Positions 17,121-25,817 of a stretch of 64,000 nt of DNA are shown one piece after another. The DNA lies in assembly GCF_000758545.1 (NCBI RefSeq), contig NZ_CP009279.1, positions 2,604,001-2,668,000 on the forward strand, in the 5' to 3' direction. The notes beneath the pieces were generated by a model. The model was not told the DNA's origin and did not search any database. It saw only the letters and a program-made list of their open reading frames with translations. This stretch comes from Paenibacillus sp. FSL H7-0737 (GTDB taxonomy: Bacteria > Bacillota > Bacilli > Paenibacillales > Paenibacillaceae). Position 1 is the stretch's first letter, and each line of letters begins with the position of its first letter. The translations under genes and the position numbers were made by a program.

Positions 17121-17741
17121 ATGAATCTGTTTCAGATGGGATCAAAGCCGCTTGGGACCGAACGAATCACAGCATTTTTAGAGGATAATTATGTGAGTAT
17201 CGGATATCCCGGAATAGGGGATTTGGAGAACATCAGTAAAGTGGAGCTCCGTGATCGGATGATTCATGCATACCAATACAGTGAGTTGGAGCTTACAGAA
17301 CATATACAAGCCATTCAACTCTTTGTACATACGATGCAGGATGGCGATTATGTGCTGGTGTGTGATGGCGATTGGGTACATCTAGGAGATCTTGGCGATT
17401 ATTTTTACAATGAATTATTTGACGCGCCAGACATCGGTACATGCCATCGACGTGGTGTAACTTGGCTGAAAAGTCTTCCTATAACCGATCTAAACGCAGG
17501 GATAAAAGAGTTTCTTAGCGATAGTGGAGTGGTCAAACAGTATAAGGGGCCGATGCCTAGTGCTCGTGTGGATCTGTGGATTACAGGTTCTTCTGATTCA
17601 GAGCAAGCGGTGAGTAATCGAATGCATGTGGATGAAGAGACATTATCAATGGCGCTCGATATTTTGAAGGAAGCTCTTGTTAGTGAGAACGCCGAACGAC
17701 GGGAACGAGCAGCAATTGCAATTCTTCAGTATGCTAAGTAG
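17121..17741 (+). CDS. PUA/EVE-like (Mrr-N-type) domain protein
   Basis: A 206-residue soluble protein. Residues ~25-130 read like the PUA-like N-domain found in Mrr-type restriction proteins: DNYVSIGYPGIGDL, a helix with LFVHTMQDGDYVLVCDG, then GDWVHLGDLGDYFYNE and CHRRGVTWLK. The rest is a helical tail with no nuclease motif that I can see. It lies 71 bp after the DnaN paralogue with its own GGAGG. Domain assignment is by pattern only. Binding of a nucleic acid or modified base is a guess from the fold. Confidence 0.5.
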   Translation: MNLFQMGSKPLGTERITAFLEDNYVSIGYPGIGDLENISKVELRDRMIHAYQYSELELTEHIQAIQLFVHTMQDGDYVLVCDGDWVHLGDLGDYFYNELFDAPDIGTCHRRGVTWLKSLPITDLNAGIKEFLSDSGVVKQYKGPMPSARVDLWITGSSDSEQAVSNRMHVDEETLSMALDILKEALVSENAERRERAAIAILQYAK

Positions 17742-17773
17742 TGAAGAAAGATTTAAGCTCCACATCCTTAGTA

Positions 17774-17818
17774 AAAAAGCGTTCCATCCGAACTTCAAAT
17801 ATCGGATGAAACGCTTTT
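17774..17818 (-). terminator. Bidirectional terminator between convergent genes
   Basis: AAAAGCGTT..CATCCG pairs with CGGATG..AACGCTTTT; T-rich on both sides. Confidence 0.75.
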
Positions 17819-17848
17819 GTTATATCTATCGATATCTACCAATAACCC

Positions 17849-18466
17849 TCAGATAAATTCAACGAATTCATTGACCGGTTTACGATAGCCACGTGGTCTG
17901 ATTTTATGTTTCTTGTCTTTGCCGATAGTGATCAGCATAACAGGTACCATATGATCGGGTAGATTTAAAGTGGATTGAATTGCTTCCGGATCAAAGCCGA
18001 TCATCGGGCAGGTATCCCAGCCTTTATCTTTGGCAATCAGCATGAAGTGCATGGCAGAGAGTGAAGCATTCCGAATAGCCTCATCTCTTTGGAAAGCATC
18101 ATTTCCTTTGTATGCATTGTTAATCGTTTCTATCTCTGCATCATAATCCTCTTGACTCATAGCCCCTAAAGCTTTAAGTCCTCCGAAGATTTCTGGGGCT
18201 TTCAGATAAGCATTCTTATCCCCGAGTACCACTATTACCGCTGAGGCGGAGTGGATTTTATATTGACCGTAAGCCGCTTTACGAATCTCATCTTTTAAAT
18301 TCTCATCAGAAACCACTTTATAATTGGCATGTTGAAGATTATATGCAGATGGAGCCAATCTGGCGTAAGAGAACATTTCCTCTAGTTCATTCTGAGGGAT
18401 CTTCACCCCTTCAACAAAATTCATAGCAGACCTGCGGGATTCAATCAAATCTGTAAAAGCGCTCAT
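17849..18466 (-). CDS. Nitroreductase-family FMN oxidoreductase (YodC-like)
   Basis: A 205-residue nitroreductase: FMN-phosphate-binding RRSAMNF near residues 11-17, LAPSAYNLQHANYKVV (~37-52), and the late MHFMLIAKDKGWDTCPMIGFD with a KIRPRGYRKP phosphate-binding end. These enzymes reduce quinones and nitro compounds with NAD(P)H. The length and the motif run resemble Bacillus YodC, which is controlled by the thiol-sensing repressor YodB. ATGGAGGAA precedes the ATG. A TAACTA/TAGTTA palindrome lies ~70 bp upstream and is echoed at the CatE-like gene at 34.4 kb. Confidence 0.87.
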   Translation of the reverse strand: MSAFTDLIESRRSAMNFVEGVKIPQNELEEMFSYARLAPSAYNLQHANYKVVSDENLKDEIRKAAYGQYKIHSASAVIVVLGDKNAYLKAPEIFGGLKALGAMSQEDYDAEIETINNAYKGNDAFQRDEAIRNASLSAMHFMLIAKDKGWDTCPMIGFDPEAIQSTLNLPDHMVPVMLITIGKDKKHKIRPRGYRKPVNEFVEFI

Positions 18467-18532
18467 GAGTTATTCCTCCATATGTTATGTATTTGCTTGT
18501 TAATTATAAATAAGTGATATTTATAAATGAAC

Positions 18533-18545
18533 TAACTATTAGTTA
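18533..18545. promoter_or_regulatory. Palindromic operator upstream of the nitroreductase gene
   Basis: TAACTATTAGTTA is a perfect 6-1-6 palindrome inside the wider ACTAACTATTAGTTACTAAC. The same half-sites (TAACTAT/ATAGTTA) occur at 34392-34412. It is suggestive of a YodB/CatR-type MarR/DUF24 repressor; the regulator itself is not in this window. Confidence 0.5.
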
Positions 18546-18726
18546 CTAACTCAAAATAGCACAGTTAATTATATTCGTCAATGATTAAATTCACTTCATT
18601 TACATTCAGCTCTCTAAGTACTTTGGAATGTCGAAGAATAATTACTATGTTGTAAAATATTGGGATGTAAATTAGGATATTAGGATACGAAAAATTTAAA
18701 TTGCTTTTATTAATGAAAGGGTGGGA

Positions 18727-19572
18727 ATGTTGAACGATACTAGAGAGCAGTTGATAATTGACTTGCAAAGAATTGAAGAGAACGATTACGAGCTTAGAAG
18801 TGGGGAGCAATTAAGGGATTATGTGAAATTGATGCTTGAGTACATAGGAGATCCACAGCCGAAGCTACGAGATGACTTGATCTATTCCACCTTCTACAAA
18901 TGGGTTAACGAGAAACAATGGTTTAGTGATGCGGAGCTTCGTGAACTACTTTTGATTCTCCTTGACGAGCAGCATTTGTTCTATCACATTGGCAGCAAAG
19001 AAGATCAGGCTGTGTTCACAAGAACGTTTTCGGTACTGATCGTTGCGCTGATTCTTCAGCGGCACAGGGAACAGGCTTTTTTAGCTAGCGCAGAGTTTAC
19101 AAATGTGAAGGAAGCGCTGATTAGATATTATGAGGAAGAACAGGATTTACGAGGATTTATGCCTGAAGAAGGCTGGGCTCATGCTGCAGCCCATGGCGCA
19201 GATGCCTTGGATGAACTGGTACTCTGCTCGGAGAGTGATGCTGCAATAAGAGAAGAGGTTTTGGCAGTCATCCAAAGGATGCTTTACAACGATCAGCACA
19301 TATTTAGCGACGAAGAAGATGAACGGATCGCTACGATTGTAGCTACAATGATAGATCATCATTTACTTCCACAACAATCTATTGTCGACTGGATTCGCAA
19401 CTTGGAGCAATGTGGGGGGTGGCCGAGAAGCCGTGGCCAGTACGTTGCTCGTGTGAACACCAAAAATTTCGTTCGTTCTCTGTATTTTAGATTGCTACCA
19501 TTAAAGAACAATCCGGCAATGGTCGAGGTTTTATTGAAAGCGGAGATGAATTTGAATAAATTTACACAATAA
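18727..19572 (+). CDS. DUF2785 protein
   Basis: A 281-residue soluble, mostly helical protein. Signature segments I associate with DUF2785 are LRDDLIYSTFYKWV, FTRTFSVLIVALIL and especially LRGFMPEEGWAHAAAHGAD (His-rich turn) followed by NTKNFVRSLYFRL near the end. The fold is probably an alpha-alpha repeat. The ATG at 18727 has AAAGG 6 bases upstream; a GTG six bases earlier is possible. It is monocistronic between the nitroreductase and the NADH dehydrogenase operon. Function unknown. Confidence 0.8.
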   Translation: MLNDTREQLIIDLQRIEENDYELRSGEQLRDYVKLMLEYIGDPQPKLRDDLIYSTFYKWVNEKQWFSDAELRELLLILLDEQHLFYHIGSKEDQAVFTRTFSVLIVALILQRHREQAFLASAEFTNVKEALIRYYEEEQDLRGFMPEEGWAHAAAHGADALDELVLCSESDAAIREEVLAVIQRMLYNDQHIFSDEEDERIATIVATMIDHHLLPQQSIVDWIRNLEQCGGWPRSRGQYVARVNTKNFVRSLYFRLLPLKNNPAMVEVLLKAEMNLNKFTQ

Positions 19573-19673
19573 GCATTTAATCATCTATGCATGTATAAAA
19601 AATATCGAAAATTATGACTAATTTATTTTAATGTAATAAAAATCACAAAACTTTAGAAAAAATCAAAAACTTT

Positions 19674-19704
19674 GTGACATTTATAACTTGATAAGTGCTA
19701 TAAT
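19674..19704 (+). promoter_or_regulatory. Promoter of the DUF1641-NADH dehydrogenase operon
   Basis: TATAAT at 19699-19704 with a GTGACA-like -35 at about 19674-19679. In Bacillus the equivalent operon is Rex-regulated; only a TTTGTGA half-site is visible here (19671-19677), with an inverted TCACAAA at 19643-19649. Confidence 0.4.
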
Positions 19705-19780
19705 AGAAATATGGCGTTATAAGTTTTTATTTTTTTATTACTATTAAGCAGCAAAGCTTATTTGCAGAGGAGATTCGGAT

Positions 19781-20224
19781 ATGTCAGAAACAATCACTCA
19801 AACACAACCTGAGCAAGAATCACCAAAATTAGCTGTCACTCAAGAACAAATGAATGTTCTAGAGCAGCTATTGAAGCCTGAAGTTCAGGAGTCGTTAACT
19901 GTCTTAGTGGAACAGTTGCCAAAATTAACAGAGCTTGTCGGCGTGCTCACAAAGTCATATGACTTTGTTCAAACTGTTGCTGCGGATGAAGTCTTGAAAA
20001 GTGATACGGTAAGTGCAATAAAAGAACTTGCTGAACCAGTGGTGCATTCGGCGAAGAATATGGCAGCTACAGTGATCGAAGCGCAAGATCGTGCGAATGA
20101 AAATAGCGATGTGATCGGTGTATTTGGTCTTATGAAGATGATGAAAGATCCACAAGCACAGAAGCTTTTCCGTTTCGTAAATGCTTATCTTCAAGTTGCC
20201 GGCGAACGCAGTCAACAGAAATAA
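19781..20224 (+). CDS. DUF1641 protein (YjlC-like)
   Basis: A 147-residue helical, acidic protein without membrane segments. The central pattern (LVEQLPKLTELVGVL, a helix ending in AADEVLK, and GVFGLMKMMKDPQAQKLFRF) is that of DUF1641. It precedes the type II NADH dehydrogenase by 39 bp, exactly as yjlC precedes ndh (yjlD) in Bacillus. A role as accessory protein of the dehydrogenase is inferred only from this conserved pairing. AGAGGAGA lies upstream of the ATG. Confidence 0.82.
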   Translation: MSETITQTQPEQESPKLAVTQEQMNVLEQLLKPEVQESLTVLVEQLPKLTELVGVLTKSYDFVQTVAADEVLKSDTVSAIKELAEPVVHSAKNMAATVIEAQDRANENSDVIGVFGLMKMMKDPQAQKLFRFVNAYLQVAGERSQQK

Positions 20225-20263
20225 TATTTTTTATATCTCATTCGTAAGGACGGAGGAAACATC

Positions 20264-21442
20264 ATGTCTAAACATATTGTCATTCTAGGAGCAGGTTATG
20301 GTGGTCTACTAAGCGCCTTAACTGTACGCAAGTACCTGAAGAAGGACGAAGCTAAAATTACAGTCGTTAATCAATATCCTACACATCAAATTATTACAGA
20401 ATTGCATCGTCTTGCAGCGGGTAGTGTTGCAGAAGGTGCTGTTGCTATGCCATTAGCTAAGCTTTTTGCAGGTAAAGATATCGACCTGAAAATTGCAAAG
20501 GTGAATTCTTTTTCTGTTGAAAATAAACAAATTACACTATCTGATGGTGTGACATTGTCCTACGATGCTTTAGTTGTGGGTCTTGGAAGCACTACGGCTT
20601 ATTTTGGCATTCCAGGTCTTGAGCAATACAGTATGGTTTTGAAATCGGCAGCAGATGCTAACAGAATTCATCGTCATATTGATGAGCGTATCCGTGAATA
20701 TGCGAAGTCTAAAAATCCAGCGGATGCAAGCATCCTAATCGGTGGCGGTGGCTTAACAGGTGTTGAACTTGTTGGTGAAATCGCTGATGTGTTGCCAACA
20801 CTCACTAAGAAATATGGCGTGGATCCTAAAGAAATTAAACTGATGCTGGTTGAAGCAGGCCCTAAGATTTTACCAGTATTGCCAGATGCATTGATCGAAC
20901 GCGCAGTGGCAAGCTTAGAAAAACGTGGTGTTCAATTCTTGACAGGACTACCTGTTACGAATGTAGCGGATAATGTCATTGACTTGAAAGATGGTCAAAA
21001 AATTATTGCTAACACCTTCGTATGGACTGGCGGCGTACAAGGAAATCCACTGATTGGTGAGTCCGGTCTTGAAGTGAACCGTGGTCGTGCAACGGTAAAT
21101 GAATTCTTGCAATCCACATCACACAAAGACGTATTCGTTGCTGGTGACAGCGCCGTTGTCTTTGCCGAAGATGGTCGTCCATATCCACCAACTGCACAAA
21201 TCGCTTGGCAAATGGGCGAATTGATCGGGTACAATCTTTATGCATACTTGAAGGATAAATCATTTGAATCCTTTAGTCCGATCAACTCAGGGACGCTTGC
21301 GAGCTTAGGTCGTAAAGACGGTGTAGCCATCGTTGGTGCTAGCTCAACTCCGCTAAAAGGATTGCCTGCAACCTTGATGAAGGAAGCAAGTAATATTCGT
21401 TACTTGTCACACATTAAAGGATTGTTTAGCTTAGCTTATTAA
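20264..21442 (+). CDS. ndh: Type II NADH:quinone dehydrogenase (NDH-2)
   Basis: A 392-residue single-subunit flavoprotein: FAD-binding ILGAGYGGL at residues 6-14, NADH-binding ILIGGGGLTGVELVGEI (~153-169), and the FAD-contacting DVFVAGDSAV (~292-301). A C-terminal amphipathic region would give peripheral membrane attachment. It passes electrons from NADH to menaquinone without pumping protons. It forms an operon with the DUF1641 gene and has a strong terminator immediately after. Length and all motifs are intact. Confidence 0.93.
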   Translation: MSKHIVILGAGYGGLLSALTVRKYLKKDEAKITVVNQYPTHQIITELHRLAAGSVAEGAVAMPLAKLFAGKDIDLKIAKVNSFSVENKQITLSDGVTLSYDALVVGLGSTTAYFGIPGLEQYSMVLKSAADANRIHRHIDERIREYAKSKNPADASILIGGGGLTGVELVGEIADVLPTLTKKYGVDPKEIKLMLVEAGPKILPVLPDALIERAVASLEKRGVQFLTGLPVTNVADNVIDLKDGQKIIANTFVWTGGVQGNPLIGESGLEVNRGRATVNEFLQSTSHKDVFVAGDSAVVFAEDGRPYPPTAQIAWQMGELIGYNLYAYLKDKSFESFSPINSGTLASLGRKDGVAIVGASSTPLKGLPATLMKEASNIRYLSHIKGLFSLAY

Positions 21443-21455
21443 TTGTATTATTGGA

Positions 21456-21486
21456 AAACCTGCTCTAATTTGAGCAGGTTTTTTTG
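21456..21486 (+). terminator. Terminator of the NADH dehydrogenase operon
   Basis: Perfect AAACCTGCTC/GAGCAGGTTT stem followed by seven T. Confidence 0.9.
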
Positions 21487-21602
21487 TTGATCTCTAGTGG
21501 TTTCTACCATGAATTGTTAATGATTGTCCTAGTACGTAGTATTCATTTTTGATATACTATATTGGCTAATATTAACAGGGGAAAATAGGGGAGGATTACG
21601 TG

Positions 21603-22235
21603 ATGTTATTCCGACAAAACGATGTCATTCTGTTTCAAGGCGACAGTATAACGGATTGGGGTCGTAATTATGATGATGCTTCATCGCTTGGTGTAGGTTA
21701 TGCATTGATGGTCGCCGCTCGTCTGGGGCATTTATATCCTGAGAAGAATCTTACGTTCTATAATCGTGGAATTAGCGGCAACCGTGCAGTAGATTTGCAG
21801 GAACGCTGGGAGAAGGATTGCCTGAATCTGAAGCCGACTTGGGTGTCCATATATATTGGGATAAATGACACTTGGCGCCGCTTTGATTCTGGTCAGGAAA
21901 CAACGCCTGAACAATTTGAAGCTGCATATCGTGACCTGATCGAACGCACGCAGCATTCGCTGGCTGCTAATTTAGTCTTAATCGAGCCATTTGTGTTGCC
22001 TGTCCCAGAAGATCGTAGAACTTGGCGCCAGGATTTGGACCCTAAAATTCACATTGTTCGTGAATTGGTACGTGAATATGGTGCATTACTTGTTCCGTTG
22101 GATGGCCTGTTTGCTGCGGCATCCGTGAAAGCAGAGCCTGCTTATTGGGCTCCGGATGGAGTACATCCATCACCTGCGGGCCATGCACTTATTGCAGAGG
22201 CTTGGCTTAAGACGGTTAGCGCAATTCAAGCTTAA
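21603..22235 (+). CDS. SGNH/GDSL-type esterase
   Basis: A 210-residue intracellular SGNH hydrolase with all four blocks: GDSIT (nucleophile Ser, residues ~14-18), the Gly block YNRGISGNRAVDL, the Asn block IGINDTW, and the catalytic Asp/His block WAPDGVHPSPAGH. It has no signal peptide, so it probably deacylates sugars or oligosaccharides inside the cell, in keeping with a polysaccharide degrader. ATG 21603 is preferred over GTG 21600; GGGGAGG stands 8-9 bases upstream. It is monocistronic, with a terminator behind it. Confidence 0.9.
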   Translation: MLFRQNDVILFQGDSITDWGRNYDDASSLGVGYALMVAARLGHLYPEKNLTFYNRGISGNRAVDLQERWEKDCLNLKPTWVSIYIGINDTWRRFDSGQETTPEQFEAAYRDLIERTQHSLAANLVLIEPFVLPVPEDRRTWRQDLDPKIHIVRELVREYGALLVPLDGLFAAASVKAEPAYWAPDGVHPSPAGHALIAEAWLKTVSAIQA

Positions 22236-22273
22236 TCGTCTGATCATATCACTACATATTTACTTGATTTTAT

Positions 22274-22318
22274 AAGACTAGAACCACTCATTAAAGGAGC
22301 AGGTTGTAGTCTTTTTTT
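22274..22318 (+). terminator. Terminator after the SGNH esterase gene
   Basis: AGACTA-AACC pairs with GGTT-TAGTCT around a 16-base loop, followed by seven T. Confidence 0.6.
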
Positions 22319-22436
22319 AAAAATATAAGAATTTATATGCTCCATGCTATAAATTATCCTTATCGAAGGCGTTTATGCTTGTAACGGTTCGGAAAGTCGA
22401 TTTCTTTAAATTTATGGACGCTGTTATAATTGGGTT

Positions 22437-23483
22437 ATGTTTCTTTTCTTGGAGGTGGTTCGCATTAGGAAATTACTATGGGTTGTACCCTTGTTCTTGG
22501 TTGCTCTTTTAAGCGGGTGTAAGAATGAGGTGGGCTTCATCAATGCAAGGTGGATCGCCGGAGTGTCTTTAACTCCTGTAACAACTAGTGATCAGAACCA
22601 AGTTGATCGACCCGAACATTTTGAGACCCTAATACTGAAGGACTCCGCTCTGATTAAGGCGCTTTCGGAGGCTATGAACAAGAGTGTAAAATTATCAGGT
22701 GAGCTAGATTGGGCTCCTGATTTCGATATGGAGCTTGTTTATGGTGATGGCTACTCGGAGGATTATTACATAGCAATAGGTAATGAACTTGGCTATAAAG
22801 GTTTATTTACTACAGCTGAGAATAGTGGTCAGGGCTACTCGATTCCGGTGAAGAACGCAGATCAAATAAGACAACTCATCTATGGAACAGCAGATCAGGC
22901 GAACATAGAACAGACGGAGTCGCTGGAGTCTTCTGTTAAGGTTACAGGGCCAGTAACGATATCACATAATGATCTCTATCCCTTAACTAATAGAACTGGA
23001 TTCTTGAATCTGCAGCTTTTAGATGGAACCTACAGTGAGGATTGGACGATACCAGGTCCGTTGATGGGAAGAAATTGGAGTGGCAAATTTGGGCTTGCGC
23101 TTATCGATAATCAAGGGAGAACTTTGAATAGCTTTCCACTCAGTGAACATTTTGAGGATCCCATAATATTTAATGATTTTTTTCAAATTCAGTTTGAGGA
23201 CTATAATGGCGACGGCGATCCGGATTTTACGATTGGTCAGTACGGATCCAGTAACGGTTACTTCTACAAGCTATTTACGCTTAGAAAAAATAACGTTATA
23301 GAGGAATTAGGGATCAAACTCGGCTCTGATTTATTTATCAGCAGTCCAAAGGGGTATTCGATAAAGCTTGATAAAGTGGATGATCATAGCTTCAAGAGAA
23401 GTTATTACGATAATGTAGCGGGTAAACAGATGGAAGATATTTTCCAGTGGAATGGAAGTGCATTTCAGAAGTTAGACAAGTGA
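22437..23483 (+). CDS. Lipoprotein of unknown function
   Basis: An exported lipoprotein with a clear signal: RKLLWVVPLFLVALLSGC, lipobox LSGC. The mature part (~320 residues) is mainly polar beta-type sequence, with a YNGDGDPDFTIGQYGS segment resembling a VCBS/FG-GAP calcium-binding loop. The ATG at 22437 has no ribosome site; the best Shine-Dalgarno (GGAGGTGG, 22451-22458) would serve an ATT codon at 22464 and give a conventional lipoprotein signal. It is followed 32 bp later by the methionine aminopeptidase gene, perhaps co-transcribed. Family not recognised. Confidence 0.75.
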   Translation: MFLFLEVVRIRKLLWVVPLFLVALLSGCKNEVGFINARWIAGVSLTPVTTSDQNQVDRPEHFETLILKDSALIKALSEAMNKSVKLSGELDWAPDFDMELVYGDGYSEDYYIAIGNELGYKGLFTTAENSGQGYSIPVKNADQIRQLIYGTADQANIEQTESLESSVKVTGPVTISHNDLYPLTNRTGFLNLQLLDGTYSEDWTIPGPLMGRNWSGKFGLALIDNQGRTLNSFPLSEHFEDPIIFNDFFQIQFEDYNGDGDPDFTIGQYGSSNGYFYKLFTLRKNNVIEELGIKLGSDLFISSPKGYSIKLDKVDDHSFKRSYYDNVAGKQMEDIFQWNGSAFQKLDK

Positions 23484-23515
23484 TTCATACCAGAAGTGAG
23501 AGGAATGTGTGATAG

Positions 23516-24262
23516 ATGACGAGTGATACCATACAAGATTTAGAAGGGCTAAAAGCCATAGGGAGAGTAGTAGGACATACCATCGCCGAGATGAAAAAGA
23601 AAGTAACTCCAGGTATGACAACAGCGGAGCTTGATAAGATTGGAGCTGAAATTCTAGCGGAATTCGGAGCATCTTCAGCCCCAATGATAACGTATAATTT
23701 TCCAGGCAGCACCTGCATCAGTGTGAATGAAGAGGTTGCTCATGGGATTCCTGGTCCTAGAGTGATTAATGCGGGTGATTTGATCAATATTGATGTATCT
23801 GCTGAACTGAATGGTTATTATGGGGACGCCGGAGTTTCGTTTCAACTACCACCTTATAATGATGACATTCTTCGACTATGCCAGAGTGCAGAGGAAACTA
23901 TGATGAGCGTGATCAATCATCTGAGAGCAGGGATGAAGGTCAATGAGATTGGCAGAATGATGGAACTCGAAGCTCGGAAACGCGGCTATAGAGTGGTACG
24001 TAATCTGTGCAGCCACGGGATTGGCAAATCACTCCATGAGAAGCCTTTTGAAATCTTACCTTTCTACAATCCAAGAGTGACTACAGTGTTAAAAGAGGGA
24101 CAGGTGATTACGGTTGAACCCTTCCTTTCTACTGGAGCAGATTACGTGGAGCAGCAGTCGGATGGATGGACACTGAGTGTCGTAGACAATGGCCGGGTAG
24201 CACAGTTTGAACATACGATTATTGTGACTAAAGGTGAGCCTATTATCCTAACCAAGCCATAA
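23516..24262 (+). CDS. map: Methionine aminopeptidase, type I
   Basis: A 248-residue pita-bread-fold peptidase removing N-terminal Met. The five metal ligands are visible in order: Asp in NIDVSAEL, Asp in GYYGDAGVSF, His in CSHGIGKSLHE, Glu in TVEPF and Glu in QFEHTI. The catalytic His in EEVAHGIPG is also present. It is probably a secondary MAP, because the housekeeping gene normally sits in the ribosomal-protein cluster (infA/adk). It leads a run with the DJ-1-like gene (16 bp gap) and a HEAT-like gene. Confidence 0.92.
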   Translation: MTSDTIQDLEGLKAIGRVVGHTIAEMKKKVTPGMTTAELDKIGAEILAEFGASSAPMITYNFPGSTCISVNEEVAHGIPGPRVINAGDLINIDVSAELNGYYGDAGVSFQLPPYNDDILRLCQSAEETMMSVINHLRAGMKVNEIGRMMELEARKRGYRVVRNLCSHGIGKSLHEKPFEILPFYNPRVTTVLKEGQVITVEPFLSTGADYVEQQSDGWTLSVVDNGRVAQFEHTIIVTKGEPIILTKP

Positions 24263-24278
24263 AGAGGAGAGTGCGAAA

Positions 24279-24860
24279 TTGAAAATCGCCTTTATACTTT
24301 TTGACGGGATTACGTTCTTAGATTTTGCGGGGTTCTATGATGTTATTTATCGATTGGGGCAATTTGAAATCGGCAAAAATTTGTCTTGGGATATATGTGC
24401 AGCGTCGGAGGAAGTGACGGATGAGTTAGGTTTCACAGTTAAAGCTGGAAAAGTGCTGCCAGAGCTTTCGGAGTATGACATGGTATTTGTACCTGGAGGG
24501 ATGGGGACACGGAAACTTCGTTATGATGAAGGTTTTGTCTCGTGGATTGCTGGTGCTCACAATGTTCCTTATAAGGTATCTGTCTGCACAGGCTCACTGC
24601 TGCTTGGGGCTGCGGGGCTGCTAGGAGGGAAGAAAGCTACTACCCATCCATCTGCCTATGAATTACTAAAACCTTACTGTGTAGAAGTTGTGGAGAGCCG
24701 TATCGTGCATGATGGTAATGTGATTACAGGTGGTGGAGTTTCCACTTCTATTGATCTGGGGTTATATCTGATTACACACTTGGCTGGAGAAGCAGCAATG
24801 AATTCGGTGAAAAAGCAGATTGATTATCCATACGAGATGCAGGGGATTGTTCAAATCTAA
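24279..24860 (+). CDS. DJ-1/PfpI family protein
   Basis: A 193-residue class I glutamine-amidotransferase-like protein: FILFDGITFLDFAG start, FVPGGMGTRKL, and the nucleophile elbow VCTGSLLLGAAGLL with Cys near residue 103, followed by ATTHP. This layout is that of isonitrile-hydratase/ThiJ-like proteins. TTG start at 24279 with GAGGAGAG upstream. It lies in an operon with map and the next gene. Chaperone, glyoxalase or hydratase activity are all possible. Confidence 0.87.
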   Translation: MKIAFILFDGITFLDFAGFYDVIYRLGQFEIGKNLSWDICAASEEVTDELGFTVKAGKVLPELSEYDMVFVPGGMGTRKLRYDEGFVSWIAGAHNVPYKVSVCTGSLLLGAAGLLGGKKATTHPSAYELLKPYCVEVVESRIVHDGNVITGGGVSTSIDLGLYLITHLAGEAAMNSVKKQIDYPYEMQGIVQI

Positions 24861-24884
24861 AGGTAAATACCGGAGGGACCAGAG

Positions 24885-25709
24885 ATGGCTGGACAAAAAA
24901 TGGTTGATATGCTGTTTCAGCAATGGGTAAGCGATAAGGAGCAGTGGGTACAGCTTAGAGATTTACTGATGAAGGAGAGTAATCTTCCCGGACCACGAGT
25001 GAATTTGGAGCTATCAGGCAATTTTGCCAAACATTTTGCCCATCCTAAACTAACGGAAACAGACTGGGAGTTTCTTAATTCATGGGCTAATCTTACAGAG
25101 GCAGAAGCTGGGGTGAATGATCCCCGTGAGTTTCTGCCGTTTTGTGCGGTTAGAGCGCTGGGCGCTTATTACAGCTACGCTGAAGAAGAGCAGCGAATTG
25201 TGATTCAGAGCATCATTAAGACAGCTATGAACGACTCCAGATGGAGGATGCGTGAAGCGTCTGCTATGGCGCTGCAAAGTATAGGGGAGGATGGTTTTGC
25301 CCTTATCAGGCAGTTGATCGAGATGTGGGAGGAGGGTGCGAACGGGCTTGAACAAAGAGCTTTTGTAGCAGCGTTAGCGCATCCTCCTCTTTTAAAAGAG
25401 AAAGAGAATACGCTTTATTGTCTTCAGTTGGCTACTCGAATCATGGAAAATATGGGTAGTGGGGAAGTGCAATATGAGGACGCTGAGCATTTTCGTGTAT
25501 TATCTAAGGGGCTTGAATACAGCTTAAGTGTATTTGTGGCGAGTGAACCTGAAGCGGGCTTTGCCATGCTGGAGAAATTCGCTAAGAGCCGAGATACCCG
25601 AATGATTAAGATTGTGAAGAGTAATCTTGGTAAGTCACGTTTGAGTAAAAAGTATGCTCTACAGGTTGCTGAGGTCCTTAAAAGTTTGACAATACAGGAG
25701 AGGACATGA
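24885..25709 (+). CDS. HEAT-repeat (DNA-alkylation-repeat-like) protein
   Basis: A 274-residue, all-helical protein with helical-repeat units such as MNDSRWRMREASAMALQSIG and the neighbouring IRQLIEMWEEG, then SRDTRMIKIVKSNLGKSRL. The pattern WRMREA followed by ARS/SNLGKSRL-type helices is reminiscent of AlkD/HEAT-like proteins, but I cannot point to AlkD catalytic residues. It lies third in the map operon (24 bp gap) with its own GGAGGG. Function unknown. Confidence 0.6.
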   Translation: MAGQKMVDMLFQQWVSDKEQWVQLRDLLMKESNLPGPRVNLELSGNFAKHFAHPKLTETDWEFLNSWANLTEAEAGVNDPREFLPFCAVRALGAYYSYAEEEQRIVIQSIIKTAMNDSRWRMREASAMALQSIGEDGFALIRQLIEMWEEGANGLEQRAFVAALAHPPLLKEKENTLYCLQLATRIMENMGSGEVQYEDAEHFRVLSKGLEYSLSVFVASEPEAGFAMLEKFAKSRDTRMIKIVKSNLGKSRLSKKYALQVAEVLKSLTIQERT

Positions 25710-25817
25710 GGATCAGCTCTCCAGTGGAATTATGAAGTGTAGTTTTACATGCATTTAACATGCCACATATGCTTAAGTGATATAACAGAAGGAACTAGGT
25801 GAAAAGGTGGCTGTTAG

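Noticed and set aside
19643..19677. Rex site upstream of the DUF1641-ndh operon
   Set aside because: TCACAAA and TTTGTGA halves are present but ~20 bp apart, unlike the compact TTGTGAAATATTTCACAA type, so only noted with the promoter.
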